This document shows, piece after piece, positions 8,959 through 17,918 of a DNA stretch of 64,000 nt; positions within the stretch are counted from its first letter, which is position 1, and every line of letters starts with the position of its first letter. The translations under genes were made by a program, and so were the position numbers. The stretch is from Carnobacteriaceae bacterium zg-84. Lineage in GTDB: Bacteria; Bacillota; Bacilli; Lactobacillales; Aerococcaceae. The notes below the pieces were generated by a model. That model had not been told where the DNA came from and searched no databases. It saw only the letters and a list, made by a program, of their open reading frames with translations. The stretch lies in contig CP059430.1 of NCBI GenBank assembly GCA_013874835.1, positions 1,258,864 to 1,322,863 on the forward strand, written 5' to 3'.

Positions 8959-8993
8959 TAGACTACACCACAATAATCAATGGGTGTAGTCTA
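8959..8993. terminator. Terminator after msrAB
   Basis: Perfect 11-bp stem (8959-8969 with 8983-8993), with a T-rich tail on both sides. It closes the ccdA-tlpA-msrAB transcript, whose last stop is at 8999. Confidence 0.8.
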
Positions 8994-8998
8994 CTTTT

Positions 8999-10114
8999 TT
9001 ATTCCATATACGGTAATAGATAGTCATATCCTTTTTCTGCCATTTCCATTTTTGAAATAAATTTAATAGATAAACTGTTGATACAAAAACGTAAACCACC
9101 TTTATCTTTTGGACCGTCATCAAATACATGTCCTAAATGCGAATTACCTGCACGACTTCTCACTTCAATACGTGTCATATTATAACTTGTATCTTTATGA
9201 TATGTTACCACTTCTGTGTTAATTGGTTTTGTAAAACTAGGCCATCCACAACCTGATTGAAACTTATCTTTTGAGAAGAATAGCGGTTCTCCAGTTGCAA
9301 CATCAACATAAATACCTTCTTCAAAAAAGTCCCAATATTGATTTGAAAATGCTTGTTCTGTTTTATTTTCTTGAGTGACTTGATATTGGTCTTTTGTTAA
9401 TGTTTGTTTTAATTCTTCTTGAGATGGTTTTGGGTATTTTGTCACATCAACAAGAGGCACGTTCGCTTCTGATACATCTATATGACAATATCCACCCGGA
9501 TTTTTTTTCAAGTAATCTTGATGGTACTCTTCTGCTAAAATATAGTGTCTCAATGGTTCGATTTCAATCGCAGTTTTTTGTCCAAGTTCTTTTTCTTTTT
9601 CAGCAATAGCTTCATCAATCACTTTTTTATCATCGTCATTTTGATAGTAAATACCTGTACGGTATTGTCTACCTCTATCATTACCTTGTTTATCAACACT
9701 TGTTGGATCAATCACACGGAAATAATACAAGAGTAATTCTCTTAAACTTACTTTAGAGGCATCATATTGAATATGTACCGTTTCTGCATGATCTGTTTGA
9801 GAAATCAAATGATAATTTGTAACATCACTTTTTCCATTAGCGTATCCAGATGTCACATCAATTACACCATTGATTCTAGAAAAATATTCTTCTAATCCCC
9901 AAAAACAGCCTCCTGCTAAGTAAAGATCTTTTAACATACTTTTATCCACAGTTTCTCCTCCTTTTTGCATTGATTTACTTTCTGAAGTTACTTGTTCTTT
10001 AACTCTATTTTCAATAGATTGTGTACTTGCATTTTTTGCACTTACATAGCGTTGTAAGAACAGTACACCTAACACAGCAACAATTACCGCTCCTATAATG
10101 ACGCCTTTCTTCAT
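8999..10114 (-). CDS. msrAB: Membrane-anchored methionine sulfoxide reductase MsrA-MsrB fusion
   Basis: 371 residues. An N-terminal hydrophobic segment (residues 4-20, after MKKG) should anchor the enzyme facing the cell wall. The MsrA domain has its nucleophile C70 in [11 protein letters not shown] and reduces S-sulfoxides. The MsrB domain (from ~232) has CGWPSF and the catalytic Cys in RFCINS and reduces R-sulfoxides. The zinc Cys pairs of some MsrB proteins are absent, as in other MsrAB fusions. Electrons should come from the cytoplasm through CcdA and the thioredoxin-like lipoprotein encoded just upstream (11-base gap). The operon repairs oxidised Met in surface proteins. Confidence 0.95.
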   Translation of the reverse strand: MKKGVIIGAVIVAVLGVLFLQRYVSAKNASTQSIENRVKEQVTSESKSMQKGGETVDKSMLKDLYLAGGCFWGLEEYFSRINGVIDVTSGYANGKSDVTNYHLISQTDHAETVHIQYDASKVSLRELLLYYFRVIDPTSVDKQGNDRGRQYRTGIYYQNDDDKKVIDEAIAEKEKELGQKTAIEIEPLRHYILAEEYHQDYLKKNPGGYCHIDVSEANVPLVDVTKYPKPSQEELKQTLTKDQYQVTQENKTEQAFSNQYWDFFEEGIYVDVATGEPLFFSKDKFQSGCGWPSFTKPINTEVVTYHKDTSYNMTRIEVRSRAGNSHLGHVFDDGPKDKGGLRFCINSLSIKFISKMEMAEKGYDYLLPYME

Positions 10115-10125
10115 AGTTCACCTCA

Positions 10126-10809
10126 TTAGTTCACTGTTTTCATAAATTCTTTAATATCCATTGCTGACATATAACCTGTTTGTTGTTTAACAAGTGTACC
10201 ATCTGATCCTATGAACAATTCTGATGGATAGCCTACGACACCTAATTTTTGGAAATACTCACCATTTTCATCGAATAGTACTGGTAAATCTGTATAAGAT
10301 GTGCCATTAAACCATTTCAAGAAATCTTCTTTTGATTTTTCATTACGATAATTTGGTGCAACAATCGTCAAGACAACAAAGTCTTTTTCATTTTTAGCTA
10401 ATTCTTGAGTTTCTTGTAGTGTGGACAAACAAATTGAACACCATGAAGCCCATGCTTTGATAAATACTTTTTTACCTTTATATTCTTCCAGTGTATGTAC
10501 TTTGCCATTAACATCCATCAATTTAAAACTTGGTGCCATCTCACCTTTATTTTTCATCATATCATCTTTCATATTTGATTTATCAGACATAGACGAACTT
10601 TCCATCATTTTATCATCTTTCATTTTGTTGTCACTCATATTTTTATCATCCATTTTTTTGTCGTCCATTTTTTTATCGTCCATTTTACCGTCTTTCATCA
10701 TGGATGAGCTTTCCATCATTTTATCATCTTTCATTGCAGCTTGTCCGCAACCTGCTAATAATACACATGCTGTTGCTACTGTTCCTAATTGTTTCATATA
10801 TTTTTTCAT
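10126..10809 (-). CDS. TlpA/ResA-type thioredoxin-fold lipoprotein with a Met-rich linker
   Basis: 227 residues. The signal peptide ends in the lipobox LLAGC (lipidated C21), so the protein sits on the outer membrane face. The thioredoxin domain fills ~92-227, with active-site Cys at 124 and 127 (WCSIC) and the cis-Pro in GYPSEL. It should carry electrons from CcdA to MsrAB, like pneumococcal Etrx proteins. Residues 26-91 (10537-10734) are the oddity: 17 Met in 66 residues, nearly all the rest Lys, Asp and Ser, built of MDDKK units and two copies of MKDDKMMESSSM. At DNA level a 27-base block at 10598-10624 recurs exactly at 10709-10735, so the linker grew by duplication. Confidence 0.92.
   Translation of the reverse strand: MKKYMKQLGTVATACVLLAGCGQAAMKDDKMMESSSMMKDGKMDDKKMDDKKMDDKNMSDNKMKDDKMMESSSMSDKSNMKDDMMKNKGEMAPSFKLMDVNGKVHTLEEYKGKKVFIKAWASWCSICLSTLQETQELAKNEKDFVVLTIVAPNYRNEKSKEDFLKWFNGTSYTDLPVLFDENGEYFQKLGVVGYPSELFIGSDGTLVKQQTGYMSAMDIKEFMKTVN
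10537..10734 (-). repeat. Met-Lys-Asp low-complexity coding repeats in the lipoprotein linker
   Basis: About 15-base units encoding MDDKK/MDDKN/MSDNK plus two longer MKDDKMMESSSM blocks. Near-identical DNA between units points to replication slippage or unequal exchange. Confidence 0.85.
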
Positions 10810-10841
10810 TTTATTTTCTCTCCTTATTTATTATTTATTGT

Positions 10842-11552
10842 TTAATGAAAAAGTGTTGATAAAAAGTTAGCTTGTCCAAATATCAATAATACGCCCATTA
10901 AAATAATCAACCAACCACCAACTTTTTTAATGCGTAACATATATTTTTTAACTTTGGCAATATGTTTTAAAAATAGTGTAGATGCTAATGAAATACACAT
11001 AAATGGTAATGCTAAACCTAATGCATAGACAGCCATTAACATAACTCCTAAAAGACTATTGCTTCCTCCAGATGAGGATAATGCAAAAATCGCACTCAAA
11101 ACTGGACCAATACAAGGTGTCCATCCAAAACTAAATGTAAATCCTAATAAATAAGCATTTAGTAAATGATTTTTATTACTAGACATCGTTGTCGATTTTT
11201 GTCTTTCTAAAAATGGAATATGAATATATTCAGCATGGTGTAACCCAAGAATAATAACAATAATCCCCATAATAATTGGTGTATACGGGCTTGCAATAAG
11301 TTTTCCTAAAAAACTTGCTCCAAAACCTAATGTAATGAAAACCGTTGAAATACCAAACACAAAAGCCAATGTGGTATAAACAGGTTTTGTATAAATTTTA
11401 AATCGCCCTATTTTAATAGCTTTATCACCTGTTTCCTCCATTAAAATCCCCGTATATACAGGTAATAACGGTAAAATACACGGTGAAAAAAACGATAAAA
11501 TACCGGCTAAAAATGTCGTCCAAAGAAAAACGGCATCTAATTGTTGAACCAT
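10842..11552 (-). CDS. ccdA: CcdA/DsbD-family transmembrane electron carrier
   Basis: 236 residues with six predicted membrane spans. The two redox Cys stand in SFFSPCILPLLPVYTG (near residue 26) and GWTPCIGPVLS (near 138), the paired P-C-I motifs of CcdA. It takes electrons from cytoplasmic thioredoxin and passes them outward to thioredoxin-like lipoproteins. First gene of the operon with the TlpA-like lipoprotein (32-base gap) and msrAB, so its partner is most likely MsrAB rather than cytochrome c maturation. A TATAGT -10 candidate lies at 11584-11589 on the minus strand. Confidence 0.92.
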   Translation of the reverse strand: MVQQLDAVFLWTTFLAGILSFFSPCILPLLPVYTGILMEETGDKAIKIGRFKIYTKPVYTTLAFVFGISTVFITLGFGASFLGKLIASPYTPIIMGIIVIILGLHHAEYIHIPFLERQKSTTMSSNKNHLLNAYLLGFTFSFGWTPCIGPVLSAIFALSSSGGSNSLLGVMLMAVYALGLALPFMCISLASTLFLKHIAKVKKYMLRIKKVGGWLIILMGVLLIFGQANFLSTLFH

Positions 11553-11766
11553 ACGCTCAACTCCTTTCCTTGTTTACATGTATACTATACTAAACTATCT
11601 CTCATAAAAACATAGAATAAGATATTAAAAAACTTGAATTTAATATGAATTTTATTGAATGACGCACAAAACTAGAAAATAGTGCAAAACTCACACTACT
11701 ATCAAAAAGCGGTGAGCGAACATTGTAAAATGTCCGTTCACCGCTTCATTTATTAAAAGCTACAAC

Positions 11767-11861
11767 TTAACAAAGAATCTAATTTTCTTATAGAACAATT
11801 TATGAGAAATACCTCTTTATTTAAAAATCGTGTTGGTGGATTGCTCCACCAACACGATTTT
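11767..11861 (+). repeat. Decayed copy of the 28.6-kb promoter/hairpin element
   Basis: TTAACA, 16 bases and TATAGA, then TATGAGAAATACCTC and the hairpin starting AAAATCGTGTTGGTGGA, all in the same order and strand as at 28569-28717. The closing AGGTATTTCTC arm is missing, consistent with an internal deletion. Confidence 0.6.
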
Positions 11862-11903
11862 AGAGCCTAAAACTCTTAATTTTTTGTCCCTAACATAAAA
11901 CAA

Positions 11904-11941
11904 AAAGATAGTGACTTAACTTGTATTAAATCACTATCTTT
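11904..11941 (-). terminator. Terminator of the opp operon
   Basis: 11-bp perfect stem (11904-11914 with 11931-11941), T-rich on the minus strand after the stem, 46 bases past the oppA stop. Confidence 0.65.
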
Positions 11942-11986
11942 CATAGCTATCAGCCCTATTTGACAGACAACTAGTATTTTATTTAA

Positions 11987-13783
11987 TTATTTTGAAGCTG
12001 CTGGAGCATCTGCTGTTAACTGGATTTTATGTAAGTTGTAACCCCAGTTACCTTCATAATCTTTAACATCTAAGTTTTTCACACGTGTATTAACAGCTGT
12101 TAATGATAAGATATTGAACAATGGTAAACCAAATGCTTCTTCATTAGCATATTTTTGCCATGCATCAAAAATTTCTTTTTGTTTTTTAGAATCAAATGCT
12201 TCTGCTGAACCCATTTTAGCTAATAATTCATCATTTTTCTCAGATACATAACGTGTCATATTTAATTGAGTATTACCCCATGTATGTGATTGATTTGGGT
12301 CACCAGATAATGACCAACCAGCAACGAATAAGTCTACTTCTGGATCATCGTTTTCTAAACGATCAAAGAATGAGTTACCTTCGATTAAGCGTCCGCCTAC
12401 TAATTGAACGTCTAAACCAACTTCTTTCCAGTATTTGATGTATGCTTGAGAAATCGGTTCATTATCGCCACCAGCAGACATCGCTAAATTAATCGTTAAT
12501 TTTTCACCTTTTGGATTTTCACGTAATCCATCACCGTCTTTATCTTTATAGCCTGCTTCATCTAAGATTTTTTTAGCTTTTTCTGGATCATGTGGGAAAC
12601 CAGGTAATGTGCTGTCATGTAATGAGCCAAATGTTGGTGCTAACATTGAGTTTGCACGAACACGTAAACCGTTGTAGAATGTTTGACCAATTTCTTCTAA
12701 GTTTAATGCATACCCCATTGCTTGACGTAATGCTTTATCGTTGATTTTTTCGTTTGTAATAACACTTGTTTCTTTTTCTGCATCCCATTTACCGAATTTA
12801 AATCCGATGTATTGGTAAGCATGACGCCATTTACCAGCTAAAGTTGCATTGTTTAATTCTTTAAATGAATCGTAAATAGCTGTTAATGTTGATACTGACA
12901 TAATGTCATATTTACCTGCTTTAAATTCATCTGGAGAGTTTGTTGAGTTAACAACTTCAATGATAACACCATCTAAGTTTGGTTGACCTTTCCAGTAGTA
13001 TGGGTTTGCTTCTAATTCAACAGATTCACCTGTTACGATTTTTTTGAATTTAAATGCACCTAAACCAGCTGGATTTTTACGAACTGCATCAGATGCTGAT
13101 TGATCTTTAATTGCAATATCTTTCAACTGATGTTTAGGGAATGGTGTAGACCAAAATCCGCCAACATGATTCAATGATGGAGATACTTCTTTTAATTGGA
13201 ATGTTACAGAATGATCATCATTTTTCTTGATACCTGAAATTGTTTCAGATTTTCCTTCATGATACTCATCCATACCAACGATATTTTTAAATGTATCGTT
13301 ATATCTTTCACCTGTGTAATCTTTATGTCCAATCACTTCAAATGCATAGATATAATCATCAATTGTAAATGGTTCGCCATCTGACCATTTTACGTTTTCT
13401 TTAACTTTGATTGTGATCGTTTTTGCATCTTTGTCAATTGCTAAAGTTCCTAAACCACCTTCGACAATTTTGTAGTCACTATTAGCTACAAATAAGCCTT
13501 CTTCTGTAAATGCTGTTACTTCTGAATCAGATGCTTCTTTTTGGTAAAGACCACTGAATACACCTGGAATAGGACTATCACTGATCAATGCATATTTTAA
13601 TACGCCACCTTTAATTGGTGTACCTTCATGCTCTATTTTAGACGGAAATTTTGCTAATGTTTCTGCAACATTACTGTCTGCTGACTTTGTTTCTTCTTTT
13701 TTTGCAGTATCTGTGTTATTGCCACAAGCTGCTAATACAGCAACTGATGCTAAACCTAAAAACCATTTTGCTTTTTTTGCCAT
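11987..13783 (-). CDS. oppA: Oligopeptide ABC transporter, substrate-binding lipoprotein
   Basis: 598 residues. The signal peptide ends in the lipobox VLAAC (Cys ~20). The rest is a family 5 solute-binding protein (SBP_bac_5) of normal length, with the typical region around DNAKTITIKVKENVKWSDG and the YAFEVIG helix. It captures peptides outside the cell and delivers them to OppBC. Start ATG follows AAGGGAG. Last gene of oppDFBCA, separated from oppC by 60 bases. The order is that of the Lactococcus opp operon. A pheromone or other peptide ligand cannot be excluded. Confidence 0.93.
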   Translation of the reverse strand: MAKKAKWFLGLASVAVLAACGNNTDTAKKEETKSADSNVAETLAKFPSKIEHEGTPIKGGVLKYALISDSPIPGVFSGLYQKEASDSEVTAFTEEGLFVANSDYKIVEGGLGTLAIDKDAKTITIKVKENVKWSDGEPFTIDDYIYAFEVIGHKDYTGERYNDTFKNIVGMDEYHEGKSETISGIKKNDDHSVTFQLKEVSPSLNHVGGFWSTPFPKHQLKDIAIKDQSASDAVRKNPAGLGAFKFKKIVTGESVELEANPYYWKGQPNLDGVIIEVVNSTNSPDEFKAGKYDIMSVSTLTAIYDSFKELNNATLAGKWRHAYQYIGFKFGKWDAEKETSVITNEKINDKALRQAMGYALNLEEIGQTFYNGLRVRANSMLAPTFGSLHDSTLPGFPHDPEKAKKILDEAGYKDKDGDGLRENPKGEKLTINLAMSAGGDNEPISQAYIKYWKEVGLDVQLVGGRLIEGNSFFDRLENDDPEVDLFVAGWSLSGDPNQSHTWGNTQLNMTRYVSEKNDELLAKMGSAEAFDSKKQKEIFDAWQKYANEEAFGLPLFNILSLTAVNTRVKNLDVKDYEGNWGYNLHKIQLTADAPAASK

Positions 13784-13843
13784 TGTAATTACTCCCTTAA
13801 TAAATATTTTTACTATCTACTTTTTATAAAGTAGTTTAATAAA

Positions 13844-14749
13844 CTAACCTAAACGTTGTTTTGCATCTGATGAACGTTTCAACGCTTCACCAATATAGTT
13901 AACACAAAGCATTAACACCAAAACAAGTAATGATGCGGGTAGCCACACCCACACTTTGTTTTTAATAATATCTGAGTTGGTTGCATATCCAATCAATGTC
14001 CCTAAACTTGGCGTAGAACTTGGTAAACCAAATCCTAAATAACTCAAACCTGTTTCTAAACCAATATTTCCTGCTAAGGATAATGTTGTATTTACAATAA
14101 TAATAGAACTCATATTCGGTAATAATTCACGTGTCATAATACGCAAATCACTTTCACCTAATGTTTTAGCAGCTTTTATATACTCCATTGAAGATTCTGC
14201 TAAAGCTTTCCCACGATATAATCTTGCATTCCCTACCCATGAGAAAACACTCATGATAAAAATGAACGCAAGCATTGAATAGTTTGGTACAACTTGTAAA
14301 AATGCAATGATTAGCAATAATCTTGGTAAAATACTGATGAAATCAACAATACGCATCACAACAGCATCAACCCATCCACCATAGTATCCTGAAATCGTTC
14401 CAATAAACAACCCGGCAAGAGTTGTTAAAACAGTTACGCTAAAAGCAATTGTCAATGAATTTCTTGCACCAATAATCAACTGGAATAAAATCTCACGACC
14501 ACCTTCATCGGCACCCATAATGTAACCTTTTGTACCTGGTTTGGCAAAACGATTTGTAATAAATACTTCCATTGCTTTTTTACTATCTAAAAACATTGAT
14601 GTAATAAAAATACCTAAAATCAATGTCGCAAAGATAATAAAAGCTGTCATCGCAACTTTATCACGTTTAAATTCACGAACAATAACACCAAAACCAACAA
14701 CGGCTTTTTTGTTATCTTTTTCTTGTTTTAATTTATCTTTTTTAGCCAC
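13844..14749 (-). CDS. oppC: Oligopeptide ABC transporter permease OppC
   Basis: 301 residues with a cytoplasmic charged N-terminus, one span at ~35-55 and five more in the permease core. The EAA loop lies around residues 180-200 (AAKTLGESDLRIMTRELLPN), the site that contacts the ATPases. It pairs with OppB to form the channel. ATG at 14749, 14 bases after the oppB stop. Confidence 0.93.
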   Translation of the reverse strand: MAKKDKLKQEKDNKKAVVGFGVIVREFKRDKVAMTAFIIFATLILGIFITSMFLDSKKAMEVFITNRFAKPGTKGYIMGADEGGREILFQLIIGARNSLTIAFSVTVLTTLAGLFIGTISGYYGGWVDAVVMRIVDFISILPRLLLIIAFLQVVPNYSMLAFIFIMSVFSWVGNARLYRGKALAESSMEYIKAAKTLGESDLRIMTRELLPNMSSIIIVNTTLSLAGNIGLETGLSYLGFGLPSSTPSLGTLIGYATNSDIIKNKVWVWLPASLLVLVLMLCVNYIGEALKRSSDAKQRLG

Positions 14750-14763
14750 TTTTAGTCTCCTTT

Positions 14764-15726
14764 CTACTGAATGCGAATGCGTGGATCAACTAATGCAAGT
14801 GCCACATCCGATAGTAAGGAACCAAATAAACCGGCTAATCCATACATTAAAATCAGTGCTGTCATTAGTGAGTAGTCACGTCCATTGATTGAATCGATAA
14901 ATAATTTACCCATCCCAGGGAATGAGAAAATGTTCTCAATAAAAATTGAACCAGATAAAATACCTGTAATATCATATCCAATAAATGTCACAATCGGTAA
15001 AATAGAGTTTCTAAAAATATGTCTTGAATATACTTTATTCAAAGGAACACCTTTTGCACGTGCTGTACGTACATAGTCTAAAGATTTCGCATCAATAATA
15101 CCTGATCTTAAATATTGAATGGTACCAACTGTTGATAAAATACCCATAATTAAGGATGGTAATAAAATGTGATGGAATCTATCCCAGAAGTACGCTAGAC
15201 CAGTTAAAACAACACCAGATGTTTCAGTACCACGAGTTGGGAACCAACCTAATGAATATCCGAATAGCCAAATAGCCAATAATCCGGCAACAAACCCTGG
15301 AATTGAAAAGTTTAAAAAGTTTAAGAAAACAATAATTTTATCAGCCCATGAATTTTGGTAACGACCAGCTATCATACCTAAAGGAATAGCTACTAAATAC
15401 ATAATCACAACTGTTAAGATAGATAACCACACCGTATTACTCAAACGTTCACCAATAATATCAACAACAGGACGTTGGTTTTGATAACTGTTTCCTAAAT
15501 CTCCATGAAATGCTTTACTAATCCAACGACCATATTGTACATACCACGGATCATTCCAACCATTTGCTTGTCGAATTGCTTCAATGTCTTTTATCGTTAA
15601 TGAAGCACTCGCTTTCCCAGATAACGCATCCCCAGGCATCATTTTAGCCAATATGAAAATTAATAGGCTTAAAATTAAAATTTGAGGAATCATGACCAAT
15701 ATTCTTCGTAAAATCACTTTCCACAT
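14764..15726 (-). CDS. oppB: Oligopeptide ABC transporter permease OppB
   Basis: 320 residues. It starts MWKVILRRILVMIPQI with the first span at ~8-28, followed by the periplasmic-type loop and five spans. The EAA-type loop (ARAKGVPLNKVYSRHIFRNS) near residue 225 binds OppD/OppF. Its ATG touches the oppF stop without a gap, indicating coupled translation. Confidence 0.93.
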   Translation of the reverse strand: MWKVILRRILVMIPQILILSLLIFILAKMMPGDALSGKASASLTIKDIEAIRQANGWNDPWYVQYGRWISKAFHGDLGNSYQNQRPVVDIIGERLSNTVWLSILTVVIMYLVAIPLGMIAGRYQNSWADKIIVFLNFLNFSIPGFVAGLLAIWLFGYSLGWFPTRGTETSGVVLTGLAYFWDRFHHILLPSLIMGILSTVGTIQYLRSGIIDAKSLDYVRTARAKGVPLNKVYSRHIFRNSILPIVTFIGYDITGILSGSIFIENIFSFPGMGKLFIDSINGRDYSLMTALILMYGLAGLFGSLLSDVALALVDPRIRIQ

Positions 15727-16677
15727 TTACATCGTACCTCCTTTTTGAACTGAAGATAGTGCGACTTTATGTGTATTGCTAATATTTTCTAAATCATACA
15801 CACGCCCATTTTTATCGAAGTATTCTGCTTGATTTTTTGCATACTCACTTTCAACTTTCAAACGTTTTATTTTATTTTCTTCAGCTGAATCAGGATTAAC
15901 AGATGGAATTGCGGATAATAAACGTTGTGTATAAATATGTTTTGGATTTTCATAAATATCTTTTTTGTTACCATACTCTACAAATCGTCCACGATACATG
16001 ATAGCTAAATCATCTGACATGTGTTTGACAACACCTAAATCATGAGAAATAAATAAATAAGCAATACCATATTCATCTTGAATACGTTTCATGTAGTTTA
16101 ATACTTGCGCTTGTACAGATAAGTCCAATGCAGATACCGGTTCATCAGCAATCACTAATTTCGGTTTGGATGCAATAGCACGTGCCACCCCAATACGTTG
16201 ACGTTGACCACCTGAAAATTCATGTGGATATTTCGTTAAAATATCTTCCGTAAATCCGATAATGTCTAATAATTCTAAAATACGACGTCTTTCTTCATCT
16301 GGTGATAATTTTTCAAAATTACGTAATGGTTCTGATAAAATATCTTGAATACGTTTTTTAGGATTAAAACTTGATAAAGAGTCTTGGAAAATCATTTGAA
16401 CGTTACGGTTGTATTCAGATGTACGTTTTTTTACTTGTTTTGTAATGTCTTCTCCATTGTAATAAATTTTACCAGAAGTAATTTTTTCTAAACCAATAAT
16501 AGCTTTACCAATAGTTGATTTACCTGATCCAGATTCACCAACTAAACCATACGTTTTACCTTCTTCAATATCTAAGTTAACACCATCCACGGCATACACA
16601 TGATCTGTGACACGATTCCAAAATCCACTACGAATTGGATAATGTACTTTTAAATTTTCAACTTGGATAATACCCAC
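15727..16677 (-). CDS. oppF: Oligopeptide ABC transporter ATP-binding protein OppF
   Basis: 316 residues. Walker A GESGSGKST (near residue 48), Q-loop IFQDS, signature FSGGQRQRIGVARA and Walker B LVIADEP are all intact. The C-terminal oligopeptide-type extension follows LSAIPSVNPD. It forms the heterodimeric motor with OppD. Two bases separate it from oppD. The C-terminus carries an extra charged stretch of ~45 residues. Confidence 0.93.
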   Translation of the reverse strand: MGIIQVENLKVHYPIRSGFWNRVTDHVYAVDGVNLDIEEGKTYGLVGESGSGKSTIGKAIIGLEKITSGKIYYNGEDITKQVKKRTSEYNRNVQMIFQDSLSSFNPKKRIQDILSEPLRNFEKLSPDEERRRILELLDIIGFTEDILTKYPHEFSGGQRQRIGVARAIASKPKLVIADEPVSALDLSVQAQVLNYMKRIQDEYGIAYLFISHDLGVVKHMSDDLAIMYRGRFVEYGNKKDIYENPKHIYTQRLLSAIPSVNPDSAEENKIKRLKVESEYAKNQAEYFDKNGRVYDLENISNTHKVALSSVQKGGTM

Positions 16678-16679
16678 GA

Positions 16680-17678
16680 TTATTCTCCTTCCCCATCAAA
16701 ATGAAAATGTTTGTAACAAGAACATCTCACAAAATGACCAGGCGATACTTCGTGTAAAACTGGATCTTTTTCGTGTGCGTCTTCGGAAATCCACGGAATA
16801 CGTGGTGCAAAACGGCACCCTGTACGATCTAAGTTAATTAAAGACGGTACGCTACCTTGAATCACATGTAAGTCTTCTTCACTATCATCTTGAGGCATTG
16901 ACTGTAATAATGAACGTGTATACGGATGTAACGGATTATTAAATAATTCATTTACTGGAGCTACTTCAACAAATTGTCCTGCATACATAACAGCTACTTT
17001 ATCGGCTGTTTCAGCCACTACCCCTAAGTCATGGGTAATTAAAATAATTCCTGCTTCGGTTTCTTCTTGTAAATCATTTAATAAGTCAAGAATTTGCGCT
17101 TGGATTGTTACGTCTAACGCTGTTGTTGGTTCATCAGCAATAATAATTGGTGGTTTACAAGCCAAAGCTATCGCAATAACGACACGTTGGCGCATCCCAC
17201 CGGATAATTCATGTGGATATTGCTTTGCCACACGCTCTGGATTAGGAATACCTACTTGAGTTAATAATTCCAACACACGTTGACGACGTTCTTCTTTGTT
17301 CATTGTCGTATGATAAATCAGTGTTTCTTCAATTTGTTTAAAAATCGTCATCAATGGATTTAATGCTGACAATGGATCTTGGAAAATAACACCAATGTCG
17401 TTACCACGGATTTTTTCAAATTGTTTATCTGTAAATTCTGCTAAGTTATCTTGTCTATATAAAATTTCACCAGATATACGTGTGTTTTTTGCATCATGCA
17501 ATCCAACAATTGTTGTTGCTAATGTACTTTTACCACAACCTGACTCACCTACAATAGCTAAAATTTCATTATTTGATAATGTAAATGATACACCATCTAC
17601 TGCATCATAAAATTGATCGTTGTAACGAAATCCTGTATGTAAATCACGTACATCTAATAACGTTTTTTCATACGTCAA
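16680..17678 (-). CDS. oppD: Oligopeptide ABC transporter ATP-binding protein OppD
   Basis: 332 residues. Walker A GESGCGKST, signature LSGGMRQRVVIA and Walker B IIIADEPTTALD are intact. The C-terminal domain has Cys in GCRFAPR and RCSCYK. The second Cys of the usual RCP motif is Ile here, so any metal site like that described in some OppD proteins would be incomplete. The start is TTG at 17678, supported by AAGGAGG seven bases upstream; no ATG in this frame has a comparable site. First gene of the operon behind a near-consensus promoter. Confidence 0.92.
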   Translation of the reverse strand: MTYEKTLLDVRDLHTGFRYNDQFYDAVDGVSFTLSNNEILAIVGESGCGKSTLATTIVGLHDAKNTRISGEILYRQDNLAEFTDKQFEKIRGNDIGVIFQDPLSALNPLMTIFKQIEETLIYHTTMNKEERRQRVLELLTQVGIPNPERVAKQYPHELSGGMRQRVVIAIALACKPPIIIADEPTTALDVTIQAQILDLLNDLQEETEAGIILITHDLGVVAETADKVAVMYAGQFVEVAPVNELFNNPLHPYTRSLLQSMPQDDSEEDLHVIQGSVPSLINLDRTGCRFAPRIPWISEDAHEKDPVLHEVSPGHFVRCSCYKHFHFDGEGE

Positions 17679-17753
17679 AATAATTCCTCCTTCTTCATTT
17701 AACTTCTCTATACTATCCTATCATCACGACGAATACATAACATGTATAACAAC

Positions 17754-17782
17754 ATTATATAGATTATGCTCATCAAAAGCAA
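17754..17782 (-). promoter_or_regulatory. Promoter of oppDFBCA
   Basis: Minus strand TTGCTT (17777-17782), 17-base spacer, TATAAT (17754-17759), giving a leader of ~70 bases before the TTG start. Confidence 0.7.
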
Positions 17783-17812
17783 CTTATATTTTCATTTTTT
17801 TTTAATAAAAAA

Positions 17813-17865
17813 CAATTTAGTCAATAATATAGCCATATTATTATACTACAAATTGTCTGAATATT
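17813..17865 (-). promoter_or_regulatory. Candidate CodY box and imperfect palindrome upstream of opp
   Basis: 17851-17865 reads AATTGTCTGAATATT, 13 of 15 matches to the CodY consensus AATTTTCWGAAAATT. Next to it, 17813-17855 is an imperfect inverted repeat (CAATTTAGT.. to ..AAATTG). CodY represses opp in Lactococcus. Whether this organism has CodY cannot be seen here. Confidence 0.4.
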
Positions 17866-17891
17866 CTATCCTATTTTATATTTTTTATAAA

Positions 17892-17918
17892 AAAAGCTAA
17901 GCAAAGTGCCTAGCTTTT
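17892..17918 (-). terminator. Terminator after acpP
   Basis: Stem AAAAGCTAaGCA/TGCcTAGCTTTT, overlapping the acpP stop codon, followed by a T run on the minus strand. Confidence 0.7.

Larger units (their letters stand above)
11553..11986. other. Gene-free stretch between ccdA and oppA: hairpins and a decayed repeat
   Basis: No credible ORF. It holds an imperfect hairpin at 11707-11746, a decayed copy (11767-11861) of the promoter-hairpin unit also found at 28569-28717, a perfect 17-bp stem at 11824-11861, and the opp terminator at 11904-11941. Confidence 0.7.

Noticed and set aside
10537-10734. Short tandem repeats as a CRISPR array
   Set aside because: Units are ~15 bases, in frame and coding, without spacers. 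No CRISPR array or cas gene was seen in the window.
10421-10870. 149-codon plus-strand frame opposite the lipoprotein gene
   Set aside because: It mirrors the Met/Asp/Lys repeats in antisense (Ile/Ser/Leu-rich), has no ribosome site and no family resemblance.
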